A stretch of DNA of 64,000 bases from JAMQKA01 sp031569985 (GTDB lineage: Bacteria > Bacteroidota > Rhodothermia > Balneolales > Balneolaceae): positions 224,164-288,163 of the forward strand of contig NZ_JAMQKA010000002.1 of the NCBI RefSeq assembly GCF_031569985.1, read 5' to 3'. The notes under the pieces are model-generated. The model saw only the letters and a program-made list of their open reading frames with translations. It did not search any database and had not been told where the DNA came from. Both the position numbers and the translations under genes were made by a program. Positions 17,311-25,322 of this stretch are shown here, one piece after another. The stretch's first letter is position 1, and each line of letters starts with the position of its first letter.

Positions 17311-18690
17311 TTATAAGGTATAGTGCTGACTCTGGACCACTCGTTTCTTCCAGTAGCCCGTCTTGTAATAGATAAAGGCAACGATAGCAGCAATGAGATT
17401 GGAAGCCGGGAATGCCCACCATATTCCTTCAAATCCAAGGGGTGTATTATATGATAAAAGATAGGCTAACGGGAAGCGAAGGACCCATAAACTTAGGATA
17501 GAGATAAGCATGGAAGCTTTGGTAAATCCTACCCCATTAAAGACACCGTTTAATATTTGCTGAACGCCCAGCAGGCCAAAACTGGGTGCCATAATTTTGA
17601 TGAACAGCGCTCCGTCTTGAATGACTCTTGGATCGTTAGGGACAAAAAAGGCAGTCAGCGGTTCGGCAACGATAAAAAGCAACAGCCCAGTGGCCGTAAG
17701 TCCCCAGAATGCGATGTTCGTACTGAGGTTACCGACTTTTTCAGCGCGTTTTATTTTTCCAGCCCCAATATTCTGTCCGACTAGCGTAGTGGTGGCGATG
17801 GACAATCCCAGTGCAGGGACAATGACCAAGCTTAAAATACGAGCGCCGATTCCATATGACGCTACCACATGGCTCCCGAAGCTGGCAACAATAATTACCA
17901 TCATAGTCATGCCCGCGGCACGTGCCGACTGTTCGAGGCTGGCTGGAATTCCCAGATCAAACATCCGCTTAATCCAGGAGATATCAATGGTCATATCCGA
18001 CCAGTGAATTTTGATGCCATTGTTTCCGCGTCGGAGAATTATTATACTGGCAAGTGCCGAAAGTCCTTGTGTAAAAACACTTGCAATAGCTGCTCCCGCT
18101 ACCCCATAGCCGGGGATGGGCCCGAATCCGAAAATAAAGAGCGGATCCAAGATTAAATTTAGAAATACCGTCCCAATAATGATGTACATCGGCATTAGTA
18201 CATTCCCGATTCCCCGCATCAATGACTGGAATACATAGAACATAAAAAGGAACACAAAGCCGAGGGAGGATACTTGGAAATAAGTCACGGAATCAGCAAA
18301 AATTTCGGGTCCGGCGCCCACCAGCCTCATCAGCGGTTTCGCCGTGGTGTATCCTATCACCGACAAGAGAATCGAAACAATAAAAATGATAAATACGGTT
18401 TGCGCTGAGCTGAAGTTAACCCCGCGCTGATCGTCGGCACCTTTGTAGTGAGATACAATGACCGTGCCCGCTACCGTGAGTCCGCCGCCGACCGATAACA
18501 CGAGGAATAGAACGGGAAAGCTGATGCTCACAGCGGCCACAGCATTGGCTCCCAACCTACCCAACCAAAAGGTGTCGATGAGCTGATAAGCCGTCTGAAA
18601 TATGTTGGCTAATATTATGGGAATAGCAAGAGAAACAAGAGAATGAAGAATGCTTCCTTCGGTATGATTCTCTTTCTTCTTATAAAACAT
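17311..18690 (-). CDS. MATE-family multidrug efflux transporter
   Basis: 459 residues with about twelve hydrophobic helices in two similar halves. It opens with VSLAIPIILANIFQTAYQLI and DTFWLGRLGANAVAAVSIS, the MatE family start, and has LVGQNIGAGKIKRAEK near residue 308 beginning the second half. It would expel cationic drugs or organic compounds using H+ or Na+. It follows the pirin-DoxX-VOC group on the same strand with a 62-bp gap, and probably ends that transcription unit. The rest of the unit suggests its cargo could be toxic metabolites, but this is inference. Confidence 0.9.
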   Translation of the reverse strand: MFYKKKENHTEGSILHSLVSLAIPIILANIFQTAYQLIDTFWLGRLGANAVAAVSISFPVLFLVLSVGGGLTVAGTVIVSHYKGADDQRGVNFSSAQTVFIIFIVSILLSVIGYTTAKPLMRLVGAGPEIFADSVTYFQVSSLGFVFLFMFYVFQSLMRGIGNVLMPMYIIIGTVFLNLILDPLFIFGFGPIPGYGVAGAAIASVFTQGLSALASIIILRRGNNGIKIHWSDMTIDISWIKRMFDLGIPASLEQSARAAGMTMMVIIVASFGSHVVASYGIGARILSLVIVPALGLSIATTTLVGQNIGAGKIKRAEKVGNLSTNIAFWGLTATGLLLFIVAEPLTAFFVPNDPRVIQDGALFIKIMAPSFGLLGVQQILNGVFNGVGFTKASMLISILSLWVLRFPLAYLLSYNTPLGFEGIWWAFPASNLIAAIVAFIYYKTGYWKKRVVQSQHYTL

Positions 18691-18752
18691 GGGATATATA
18701 GTACGTTCTCAAGTCTTTTACTTTTTTTGAAACTCCTATTTCTGATGATATT

Positions 18753-19493
18753 TCATTTTGTATAAAGCCCATTTCGGCTATAGGGTACAGATTCATCTAA
18801 TACAAAAAAGACCAGATCTGAATCCTCATTTGCTTCCAGAGTCAACTGTTCATCTTTTATAATTAGTTGATCGCCCTCCTCGACACTTTCGCAATTACTT
18901 CCAATCGCTACATTCCCGCTAAACAGGTACATAAATCCGGTATTCCCCTCCAGGCTGGGAGTTTTGATGATGTTTCCTACTTCCAGATGCAGGTCGTAGA
19001 ACAACACTTCGCTTCTGAATAACATCGGGGCTTCGGATCGTTCGTGCCCAGCAAGCAGTCGCCATTCATTCAGACTATTTATTTCATCAGGTTCATAAAA
19101 CTGAACCCTCGGTTTCAAATCATCTGCTTTGGGTCGGATAAATATCTGTAGCATCTCAACGGTTTCGTCACCCTCGTGCACTCCTTCTTCATGATGGATG
19201 CCGCTTCCAGCATTCATTAACATCATGTGCCTGTTATGTATAGGTACTTCGTTTTTGTCGCTGTCTTTGTGATGCATCATTCCCTTACGCAGATAGGACA
19301 AAATCTCTTCGTTCTGATGCAGGTGCATCGGCACCAAGGCACCACCTTCGAGTGTGGCGTGTTCCAGCCGCCCGATTTGGGCGATGCCATGATCGGAGGA
19401 ATCTGGTATGGTTCGACCCAAGGGAAGAAAGCGGGAGGTAAACGGTCCCCGGCTTACTCTTTGGCGTTTATCAGCTTTGGATATATGAAACAT
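18753..19493 (-). CDS. Pirin-family bicupin
   Basis: 246 residues. The N-terminal cupin carries pirin metal-site motifs: MHLHQNEEILSYL near residue 57 and MMHHKDSD near 73, then MLMNAGSGIHHEEG near 92. A second cupin-like half follows (residues 150-240). Bacterial pirins can act as quercetin 2,3-dioxygenases or bind metal and partner proteins; which applies here is unknown. It starts 7 bp after the DoxX gene stop, indicating co-transcription with DoxX and VOC genes, a common electrophile/quinone stress grouping. Confidence 0.88.
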   Translation of the reverse strand: MFHISKADKRQRVSRGPFTSRFLPLGRTIPDSSDHGIAQIGRLEHATLEGGALVPMHLHQNEEILSYLRKGMMHHKDSDKNEVPIHNRHMMLMNAGSGIHHEEGVHEGDETVEMLQIFIRPKADDLKPRVQFYEPDEINSLNEWRLLAGHERSEAPMLFRSEVLFYDLHLEVGNIIKTPSLEGNTGFMYLFSGNVAIGSNCESVEEGDQLIIKDEQLTLEANEDSDLVFFVLDESVPYSRNGLYTK

Positions 19494-19499
19494 GGTTGA

Positions 19500-19901
19500 C
19501 TAGCTTGAGGTTACAAGTTGTTCAATAAACTCCGGCTCGATCTCTTCATTCAGCTTTTGAAGTAGTACATATGAAACCGCTAATACTCCCAATAACACAA
19601 GTGGCGTTAGTATAGCTGATATGGGATCACCAGCTGCTGAATGAGCAATACTGGCGGAAATCATATTGATGGTAAATCCAGCATAGACCCATTCTTTAAA
19701 GCGTCCCGTAAAAGGAGCAAGCAATAAAAGTACCCCTATTATTTTGCCAATACCCAGCTCTATTCGGAAGTAATCCGGGAATCCCAGATGTTCAAACGTT
19801 TGAGCCATTTGAGGATTCGTAAAGTACATTGTCGCGCTGAATAGCATCATGGCACTAAAAAATCCGGTTGTTATCCAATATGTAATTTTCAATTTCTTCA
19901 T
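19500..19901 (-). CDS. DoxX-family membrane protein
   Basis: 133 residues with four hydrophobic helices (about 8-28, 48-66, 74-92, 98-117). The start KKLKITYWITTGFFSAMMLF and the LGFPDYFRIELGIGKIIGVLLL segment match the DoxX-like family found in Bacteroidota next to oxidoreductases. It is an inner-membrane protein of unclear function; some DoxX proteins take part in thiosulfate or quinone redox chemistry. It lies between VOC and pirin genes in the same direction. Confidence 0.85.
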   Translation of the reverse strand: MKKLKITYWITTGFFSAMMLFSATMYFTNPQMAQTFEHLGFPDYFRIELGIGKIIGVLLLLAPFTGRFKEWVYAGFTINMISASIAHSAAGDPISAILTPLVLLGVLAVSYVLLQKLNEEIEPEFIEQLVTSS

Positions 19902-19967
19902 TGGTTGATAAAAGGTATTTCTATTTCGTTATGATTAGTTGTTGAGAACGTTCAGATTAAAATGTTT

Positions 19968-20459
19968 TTATTCTAGTTCTTTGAGCAGATCCTTTACGTC
20001 CAGCGGCTTGGTTACCATTTTTACCGACCCGTCTTCGGCATATTCCCATTTGTCGCGCGGTCGATCGCGGTACAACTCTACGCCGTTGCCGTCGGGATCG
20101 GTTAAATAGATCGCTTCCGAAACGCCGTGATCACTGGCCCCGTCAATGGGATATTCCTCATCAATCAGCCGCTGCAGAATTTCAGCCAGATCTTTTCGCG
20201 TGGGAAATAAAATGGCGGTATGATAGAGTCCCGCACTGTTTTTCGGGGCGGGTGGACCGCCTTTGCTGTGCCAAGTATTGAGTCCAATATGATGATGATA
20301 TCCGCCAGCCGATAGAAAGGCCGCGTTTTCACCATACATAGTTGTTAGCTCGAAGCCCAACAGATCACGATAAAATTCAAGGGCTCGATCCAGATCGGAC
20401 ACTTTCAAATGCACGTGTCCGATTCGAGTTTCGGACGGGGTGGTGTGATTGTTTTCCAT
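19968..20459 (-). CDS. VOC-family dioxygenase/glyoxalase (CatE-like)
   Basis: 163 residues of vicinal-oxygen-chelate fold. It opens IGHVHLKVSDLDRALEFYRD and LLGFELTTMYG; metal-ligand candidates are H in GHVHLKV, H in GLYHTAILF and E in GNGVELYRDRP near residue 130. GGYHHHIGLNTWHSKGG is typical of catechol 2,3-dioxygenase CatE-like proteins. It would open aromatic rings or isomerise glutathione-type adducts. The ATG at 20459 is chosen because ACAAGGA lies about 9 bp upstream. It sits 28 bp after the FMN reductase, in the same operon. Confidence 0.88.
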   Translation of the reverse strand: MENNHTTPSETRIGHVHLKVSDLDRALEFYRDLLGFELTTMYGENAAFLSAGGYHHHIGLNTWHSKGGPPAPKNSAGLYHTAILFPTRKDLAEILQRLIDEEYPIDGASDHGVSEAIYLTDPDGNGVELYRDRPRDKWEYAEDGSVKMVTKPLDVKDLLKELE

Positions 20460-20487
20460 GATCAAAATTCCTTGTAATTAGATTTCA

Positions 20488-21069
20488 TTAAGCACTTACA
20501 ACCTTATTTTCTTTGATGACTTTCATTCCGGCGCTCCATCGCGCTAGTTCATCTAACATAGTACTTGCAGCCTCTTTCATCTCATCGTTTGGAATAAGTT
20601 CATCTTCATTATTTATAAATTGAGGAAAGAACGGAATATTTACGGCCTCTACCAGGGGAGCCATTTTAAATGTCAACAGATCTCGTTTTAGATCGATATA
20701 CGCTCTGGTTCCCGCCGATACGCCGCCGTAGCTCACAATTCCGGCCGCTTTGTAATTCCATTCCTGTGACAAGTACTGCAGGGCATTCTGAAGGGATGCC
20801 GGATAGGTGTGATTATATTCTGCGGTTACAAAGATAAAGGCGTCTGCTTCATCAATTTTGGCACTCCATTGCTTGGTATGTTCATGCTCGTACTTTTTCA
20901 TTCTCGGATGATTAGGTTCATTCATCATCGGCAAATCAATTTCTCCGAGATCGAGCATTTCCACATCAAAACTGTCTTGCTGTTCCGCTACTTCGGAAAT
21001 CCAGCCCGCAATAATGGGACCCTTCCTACCGGGACGCGTTGTTGAGGAGATAACTTTCAAGTTGTACAT
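20488..21069 (-). CDS. NADPH-dependent FMN reductase / flavodoxin-like quinone reductase
   Basis: 193 residues. The flavodoxin-like N terminus with the phosphate-binding loop SSTTRPGRKGP (residues 8-18) and the later TAEYNHTYPASLQNAL and SYGGVSAGTRA (near 115) identify the NADPH-FMN reductase family. It would reduce FMN or quinones with NADPH in the cytoplasm. It is preceded by a terminator-like hairpin (21118-21147) after the upstream YceI gene, so it may have its own promoter or be reached by readthrough. No paired TTGAT operator was found before it. Confidence 0.9.
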   Translation of the reverse strand: MYNLKVISSTTRPGRKGPIIAGWISEVAEQQDSFDVEMLDLGEIDLPMMNEPNHPRMKKYEHEHTKQWSAKIDEADAFIFVTAEYNHTYPASLQNALQYLSQEWNYKAAGIVSYGGVSAGTRAYIDLKRDLLTFKMAPLVEAVNIPFFPQFINNEDELIPNDEMKEAASTMLDELARWSAGMKVIKENKVVSA

Positions 21070-21117
21070 CTGTTCTAAAAGTATTTTCGTGTTGCTGTTT
21101 GTGTTTTCAGACTAAGT

Positions 21118-21147
21118 GATCCGCAAAGGTTTAAAACTTTGCGGATC
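21118..21147 (-). terminator. Hairpin after yceI-like gene
   Basis: Perfect 11-bp stem GATCCGCAAAG / CTTTGCGGATC with an 8-nt loop, 15 bp downstream of the 21162 stop. No long T-run follows on the minus strand, so it may attenuate rather than end transcription of the operon. Confidence 0.65.
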
Positions 21148-21161
21148 CAATCGGACATATC

Positions 21162-21737
21162 TTATTGTTTTATGAATTCACCGTCCGCCTTGATGCGGAC
21201 CTCATTGTTGATCATGGGCGGTGGAAAATCGCCTCCAAGATCAAACTCAGAGCGGTCAATCGTACCCGTTATTTGAATTCCGGCTTTAAGGTTGCCCTGG
21301 GTCATCTCATTCTGGATGGTTCCGCGGTAAACCATGGTCACGGTTACCGGTTTGGTTATACCGTGAAGTGTCAGATCACCGGTCAACTCATATTTATCAT
21401 CGTCCGCTTCTTTAATATCCGTACTTTTGAAGGTCATCGTCGGATACTTTTCCACATTGAAGAAGTCGGGACTTTTGAGGTGATTGTTACGCTTATCAAC
21501 ACGCGTATCGATAGAGGCTGTCTGTACAGTTAGCTCTACCTGCGCGTCGCTGAAACCCTTTTCAGATGCGTTGATCGTAACATCGTAGTCACCGAAATAA
21601 CCCGGTACATCAGCGATACCCAGGTGGGTGACCGTGAATCCAAGCTTTGAGTGCGCGGGATCTTCGACCCAGGTATCTTGCGCAAAGACACTGACAGGAA
21701 GAATTAAAAGTGACAGAATAAAAGTTAATTTTTTCAT
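21162..21737 (-). CDS. YceI-family periplasmic lipid-binding protein
   Basis: 191 residues with a signal peptide ending at VFA|QD (residues 1-19) and then the YceI lipocalin-like barrel: DPAHSKLGFTVTHLG, HLKSPDFFNVEKYPTMTF, GDLTLHGITKPVTV and IDRSEFDLG. YceI proteins bind isoprenoid quinones or similar lipids in the periplasm and are induced by stress. It lies in the same-direction group with DsbA, NmrA and F420-type genes. A second YceI gene at 25323 lacks the signal peptide. Confidence 0.93.
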   Translation of the reverse strand: MKKLTFILSLLILPVSVFAQDTWVEDPAHSKLGFTVTHLGIADVPGYFGDYDVTINASEKGFSDAQVELTVQTASIDTRVDKRNNHLKSPDFFNVEKYPTMTFKSTDIKEADDDKYELTGDLTLHGITKPVTVTMVYRGTIQNEMTQGNLKAGIQITGTIDRSEFDLGGDFPPPMINNEVRIKADGEFIKQ

Positions 21738-21783
21738 TGGTTTAGTCGTGTTTATGATTGTGATTTAAATTGTAGTTATTGAT

Positions 21784-22488
21784 TTAAAATGTGTTAGCAA
21801 TCGAACAGGAAGCTCCATCAGCATCAGTGATAACTTCAGGCGTGTTTTCATCTTTGAATTCTTTGTATGCTTTTTGGAGGGTCGCCAGAAACAAATCACT
21901 TGGCTGCGCTCCTGAAATCGAATACTTCTCATGGAAAACAAAGAATGGTACGCCCTGAACACCTACCTCATGGGCTTTACGGATATCATCCTTCACCTCA
22001 TCGGCATATAAATCGCTTTGCAGCATGTCGCGGATCTCCTCTTCCGGCAAGTCGACTTCAACGCCCAACTCTACCAATGTTTCATCATCGTTTATGTCTT
22101 TTCCATCGGTAAAGTGAGCGCGAAAAAGACGCTCCTCCATCTCATCCTGCAGAACGTGCTTTTCAGCCAAATGTGAAAGACGATGCGCGTTAAACGTGTT
22201 GGCCGGAATGGCTTTGTCGAAATTGTAATTCAATCCCGCTCCTTTGGCCGTTTCCGTCAATTGATCGTGCACCTGTTTGGAATAATCCAAGGTCCATCCT
22301 TTCCTATCAGCAAGATGTTCGTACTGACTTTTTGAGCCGTCGGTTTGTAATCCGGGCTGAAGCTCATAGCTTCGCCACTGAATTTCAATGCCATCGCTAT
22401 GTTCAAACTGTTCCAAGGCATGCTCAAATTTCCGTTTGCCGATATAGCAAAACGGGCACACCAAGTCTGACCAAATTTCTATTTTCAT
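21784..22488 (-). CDS. DsbA-family oxidoreductase, FrnE-like
   Basis: 234 residues with the thioredoxin-fold redox site CPFC at residues 11-14 (MKIEIWSDLVCPFCYIGK). The inserted helical domain carries NTFNAHRLSHLA, and the C-terminal part has the cis-Pro loop VQGVPFFVF near 180 and YSISGAQPS, all diagnostic of FrnE-like 2-hydroxychromene isomerase/DsbA proteins. No signal peptide, so cytoplasmic. Probable role: disulfide handling or isomerisation of quinone-like metabolites during oxidative stress. It is 16 bp from the NmrA gene, in the same operon. Confidence 0.92.
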   Translation of the reverse strand: MKIEIWSDLVCPFCYIGKRKFEHALEQFEHSDGIEIQWRSYELQPGLQTDGSKSQYEHLADRKGWTLDYSKQVHDQLTETAKGAGLNYNFDKAIPANTFNAHRLSHLAEKHVLQDEMEERLFRAHFTDGKDINDDETLVELGVEVDLPEEEIRDMLQSDLYADEVKDDIRKAHEVGVQGVPFFVFHEKYSISGAQPSDLFLATLQKAYKEFKDENTPEVITDADGASCSIANTF

Positions 22489-22504
22489 GGGTCTATTCTT
22501 TTTG

Positions 22505-23362
22505 TTAATTGTTTACAAATTCGGGGATAAAGGCATCAAGACCTGTTGGCTTACGCCCGAGCAGGGTTTCCAGATCATCATAGGTGAAATCCAGCGCGCC
22601 ATTTACAAAAGTGGTCGCCGTCATTACGCTCATGGCAATCTGCTCATCCTGCAGTCCGGCCTCGGTCAAGGCGTGTTCAAATTCAGATACGGAGATATCA
22701 GTATAAGAGATCTGCTTGCCGGACGCTTCACTCAGCATCTCGGCAATTTCTGCAAGCGTGTAGTCTTGTCCCGAAGTGATTTCATAGATGTTGTTTTTAT
22801 GTTTTTCGGGATCTGCGAGGCCGTTGGCCAGGGCTTCGGCCATCTCCGAGCGCAGGGCCAAGTTGATAGCTTTGTCGTCGGATGGAAATGCCCACTGGTC
22901 GGTTTCTAATGCATCTCCGAGGAAAAGCGGGAGAAATTCCATATAGAACGCATTCCGGTAAATAGTGTAGGGAGTGCCGGAATTTTTGATAAGCTTTTCC
23001 GTTGCCGCATGATCCGGGGAAAGTGGACTTAATTCTTTGTCGGCCTCCACAATGCTGGTGTAGAAAATCTGATCTACACCCCCTTTTACAGCTGCATCAA
23101 TCACATTTTTGTGCTGATCAGTCCGTCCTTCCAGGGTACTGGAGGATATTAAGAGTAGCGTGTCAATACCTTGCATTGCTTCTTCTATTGAAGGATAATC
23201 AGCATAGTCACCGATTCTCAGCTCCACGCCTTTTTCTTTAAGTTTGGAACCTTTTTCCTCACTTCGGACGAGTCCGGCAATTTCAGCATCGGGGTTGTTC
23301 TCCAATAGAAAATCAATGGTTTGTGATCCTAAATTTCCGTTTGCTCCTGTAATAAGTATCAT
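22505..23362 (-). CDS. NmrA/QorB-like NAD(P)H:quinone oxidoreductase (atypical SDR)
   Basis: 285 residues. TGANGNLG at residues 5-12 is the NAD(P)-binding loop, LRIGDYADYPSIEEAM and LLISSSTLEGR follow as in QorB, and YRNAFYMEFLP is the family's substrate-region motif. It would reduce quinones with NADPH, or sense redox state. The frame remains open to 23443 but overlaps the F420-type gene there; the ATG at 23362 begins exactly at the conserved MILITGANG. Same-strand operon with DsbA downstream and the F420-type reductase upstream. Confidence 0.92.
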   Translation of the reverse strand: MILITGANGNLGSQTIDFLLENNPDAEIAGLVRSEEKGSKLKEKGVELRIGDYADYPSIEEAMQGIDTLLLISSSTLEGRTDQHKNVIDAAVKGGVDQIFYTSIVEADKELSPLSPDHAATEKLIKNSGTPYTIYRNAFYMEFLPLFLGDALETDQWAFPSDDKAINLALRSEMAEALANGLADPEKHKNNIYEITSGQDYTLAEIAEMLSEASGKQISYTDISVSEFEHALTEAGLQDEQIAMSVMTATTFVNGALDFTYDDLETLLGRKPTGLDAFIPEFVNN

Positions 23363-23399
23363 AGTGTTAAATTGTTTATTGTTAGTCTTAAAGTGAGAT

Positions 23400-24065
23400 T
23401 TAATTGTGTAGTACCTTCCATCCGGCCAACCTCTGGTAGTCATTCCTGTGAATTATTTTCAGTAGCAGAAACTGCATGCGTTCCAGGGTACGACTGAACA
23501 CAAGGTCATCAATTTTGATAGGATTGAATCCTACAGTCTCAATGAGTTCGGTAACTGTTTCGATTGCCTGCTCGTCGTTGCCCGCGATAAAAGAATCGAA
23601 CTTTTGTCCATCCAAAACTGGCTGTTCAAAATCGGCTGCAAAAGTCGTATTGAATGCTTTTACGACTTTTGAATGCGGAAGCCACTGTTGCAGCTCCTCA
23701 GCAGCACTTATATTGGGATCAGTGGTTAATTCACTAAAATCTTCATCCACAGGATTGGCAATACTAACCACGACCTTCTGGGTAGCAACGTCACGTATCT
23801 TGTCAGCTATCTGCTTTTCCTGATCGTGAGGAATAGCCAGAATAATTATATCGGCTTCCCAGCTGCAGTCATGAGCACAATCCATCGCCTTCACATCGGC
23901 ATTGGGATATTGCTGTTGAATTTCTTCTTTGAGTCTGGGTAATTTTCCCGAATCTTGGTCAAATAGGAGTAGACGATAGTTACCGCCGGCAACATGTATT
24001 GCGATAGCGGATCCCATACTCCCGCCGGCTCCTATGATCGCTATTGTTTGTTTGGTAATAGGCAT
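23400..24065 (-). CDS. NADPH-dependent F420-reductase-like protein (NADP oxidoreductase, coenzyme F420-dependent family)
   Basis: 221 residues with the nucleotide loop GAGGSMG at residues 12-18. VVVSIANPVDED near 100 and VVKAFNTTFAADF near 138 are characteristic of the F420-dependent NADP reductase family. In organisms without F420 these proteins are of unknown function, possibly other flavin or NADP redox reactions. It is the first gene of the redox operon running to about 18753. Operator copy G lies 66 bp upstream, and a Bacteroidota-like -7 element TAAGTTTG occurs on the minus strand at 24102-24109. Confidence 0.88.
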   Translation of the reverse strand: MPITKQTIAIIGAGGSMGSAIAIHVAGGNYRLLLFDQDSGKLPRLKEEIQQQYPNADVKAMDCAHDCSWEADIIILAIPHDQEKQIADKIRDVATQKVVVSIANPVDEDFSELTTDPNISAAEELQQWLPHSKVVKAFNTTFAADFEQPVLDGQKFDSFIAGNDEQAIETVTELIETVGFNPIKIDDLVFSRTLERMQFLLLKIIHRNDYQRLAGWKVLHN

Positions 24066-24131
24066 AACAATTCTTCTGTTTGCAGTTTTATTTTGTTACT
24101 GCAAACTTAGCTAGCCTGCATTACCTTCTCA

Positions 24132-24168
24132 TTGATATGTGCTAAGAAAAACCCTTGATTTATATCAA
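24132..24168 (-). promoter_or_regulatory. Paired FNR-like operator, copy G (before redox operon)
   Basis: Box TTGATATGTGCTAA at 24132-24145 and near-perfect box TTGATTTATATCAA at 24155-24168, 23 bp apart, AAGAAAA between. It lies 66 bp upstream of the F420-type gene and would control the whole operon. Confidence 0.75.
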
Positions 24169-24347
24169 GAATAGTGTGGTAACGCTGGTAGGAAGAGCGA
24201 GTGTGAATGTTAGCGATAAGAGTTTATGTGCATACCACTTATTGATACTGTTTTCTAAAAAACTTACTCTATTCAAATATTAAATTTCCAAACAATAATG
24301 CGTATCAACTGATTGGTTTACATCTTCAACTTTTTATCACTGCCTTA

Positions 24348-24476
24348 TTAGTAATAAGATATTGGGTCACTTGCTAGAAATGTCTGCATAAGATCTTCGT
24401 CCAGCTTTTCATACTCCCTTCTCTCCCTTTGTTCGGGTTCCGCTTCTTTGCTTATTTTTTCAGTATTATTTTCCAT
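24348..24476 (-). CDS. Small acidic protein with LDE…FLASDP C-terminal motif
   Basis: 42 residues: MENNTEKISKEAEPEQRERR, then EYEKLDEDLMQTFLASDPIS and YY. The end matches a recurrent bacterial small-protein motif (LDEAL..TFPASDPPS), whose function is unknown to me. It is below usual gene-caller size limits, but its own paired operator (copy I, 24538-24574) lies 61 bp upstream and a long inverted repeat lies in its leader. These support it as a real gene of the same regulon. It lies between the Crp/Fnr-like regulator and the redox operon, on the same strand. Confidence 0.7.
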   Translation of the reverse strand: MENNTEKISKEAEPEQRERREYEKLDEDLMQTFLASDPISYY

Positions 24477-24480
24477 CGTA

Positions 24481-24520
24481 GCATGTATTTTTAGTGTGAA
24501 TTCATATTAAAAATACATGC
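24481..24520. promoter_or_regulatory. Perfect 13-bp inverted repeat in leader of small-protein gene
   Basis: GCATGTATTTTTA (24481-24493) and TAAAAATACATGC (24508-24520) are perfect inverted copies around a 14-nt spacer. It ends 4 bp before the small protein's ATG, so as RNA it could hide the ribosome entry site; as DNA it could be a second operator. Confidence 0.6.
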
Positions 24521-24537
24521 GTTCCGCTTATATTACC

Positions 24538-24574
24538 TTGATATCTATCAAAAAACTTTCATGATATATATCAA
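24538..24574 (-). promoter_or_regulatory. Paired FNR-like operator, copy I (before small-protein gene)
   Basis: Perfect box TTGATATCTATCAA at 24538-24551 and one-mismatch box ATGATATATATCAA at 24561-24574, 23 bp apart. The spacer reads AAAACTTTC, without the AAGAAAA of most copies. It lies between the stop of the Crp/Fnr-like gene (24621) and the small protein. Confidence 0.75.
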
Positions 24575-24620
24575 GCAAAATCCCCCAAGAGACAGAACTG
24601 CGGTAAAAGAAAGGCTGGTT

Positions 24621-25196
24621 TTACCGGTTGAAGCTGCCCCGAACACGACTTAGGGTCTCAGGACTGACACCCAGGTAGGAAGCCACGAGGTTTAGGGGTA
24701 CGCGATTCAGAAACTCAGGGTTTTGCTCCAGCAAACGTTTATACTTTTCTTCGGCTGTAAGCCCCAGCGCATTTTCGGCACGCTGCTGAAGAGCCGTATA
24801 TGCATTTTGCAAAATAATGCGATGATACGTTTCGTAGGCTGATATTTCCTGTAAAAGCTTTTCGTGATTATCGCGATCAAGGACAAGCAGCTCACTGTCT
24901 TCCAACACCTCTATATTTAGTGTTGTAGGATTTCCAGTAAAAAAGCTCTGTAGGTTTGCCATCCACCAGCCTTCAAAAGCAAACCGGATAACATGCTGGT
25001 TCCCCTTTGAATCTACTGTGTAAGAATAGAGCGCTCCCTTCTCTACAAATGTTAAATCCCTGCAAACATCCCCCTCCTGAAGCAAGAATTGTCGTTTGAG
25101 CATTCTTTTAGGACGGAATTTATTTTTACACACTTCCCATTCCTTATCAGATAGCGAAACATGTTGCTCTATACTTTTTTTAAGTTCTTCAAACAT
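24621..25196 (-). CDS. Crp/Fnr-family transcriptional regulator
   Basis: 191 residues: a cyclic-nucleotide-like beta-roll (about 25-115; FLLQEGDVCRDLTFVEKGAL), a dimerisation helix, and a C-terminal helix-turn-helix (VPLNLVASYLGVSPETLSRV, from residue 166). The recognition helix carries E180, S183 and R184 in the order ETLSR, as in E. coli FNR (E209, S212, R213), which reads TTGAT half-sites. It has only two cysteines (C23, C45), so it cannot hold an FNR-type [4Fe-4S] cluster; its signal is unknown. Eight TTGAT-type paired operators lie around it. None is in front of its own gene. Confidence 0.92.
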   Translation of the reverse strand: MFEELKKSIEQHVSLSDKEWEVCKNKFRPKRMLKRQFLLQEGDVCRDLTFVEKGALYSYTVDSKGNQHVIRFAFEGWWMANLQSFFTGNPTTLNIEVLEDSELLVLDRDNHEKLLQEISAYETYHRIILQNAYTALQQRAENALGLTAEEKYKRLLEQNPEFLNRVPLNLVASYLGVSPETLSRVRGSFNR

Positions 25197-25261
25197 TGAA
25201 TTATAAATTTAGATCTTAAGGCTATGTCTGAAAAATGTACATTAATAATGAGCAAATTAAA

Positions 25262-25294
25262 AAAGCGGATATCCTACAAAAGGATACCCGCTTT
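25262..25294 (-). terminator. Terminator after second yceI-like gene
   Basis: Stem AAAGCGG-TATCCT / AGGATA-CCGCTTT with single-base bulges and a 5-nt loop, about 29 bp downstream of the 25323 stop. Confidence 0.75.
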
Positions 25295-25322
25295 CATCTA
25301 TGGGACAACCGATGCGCCAGTA

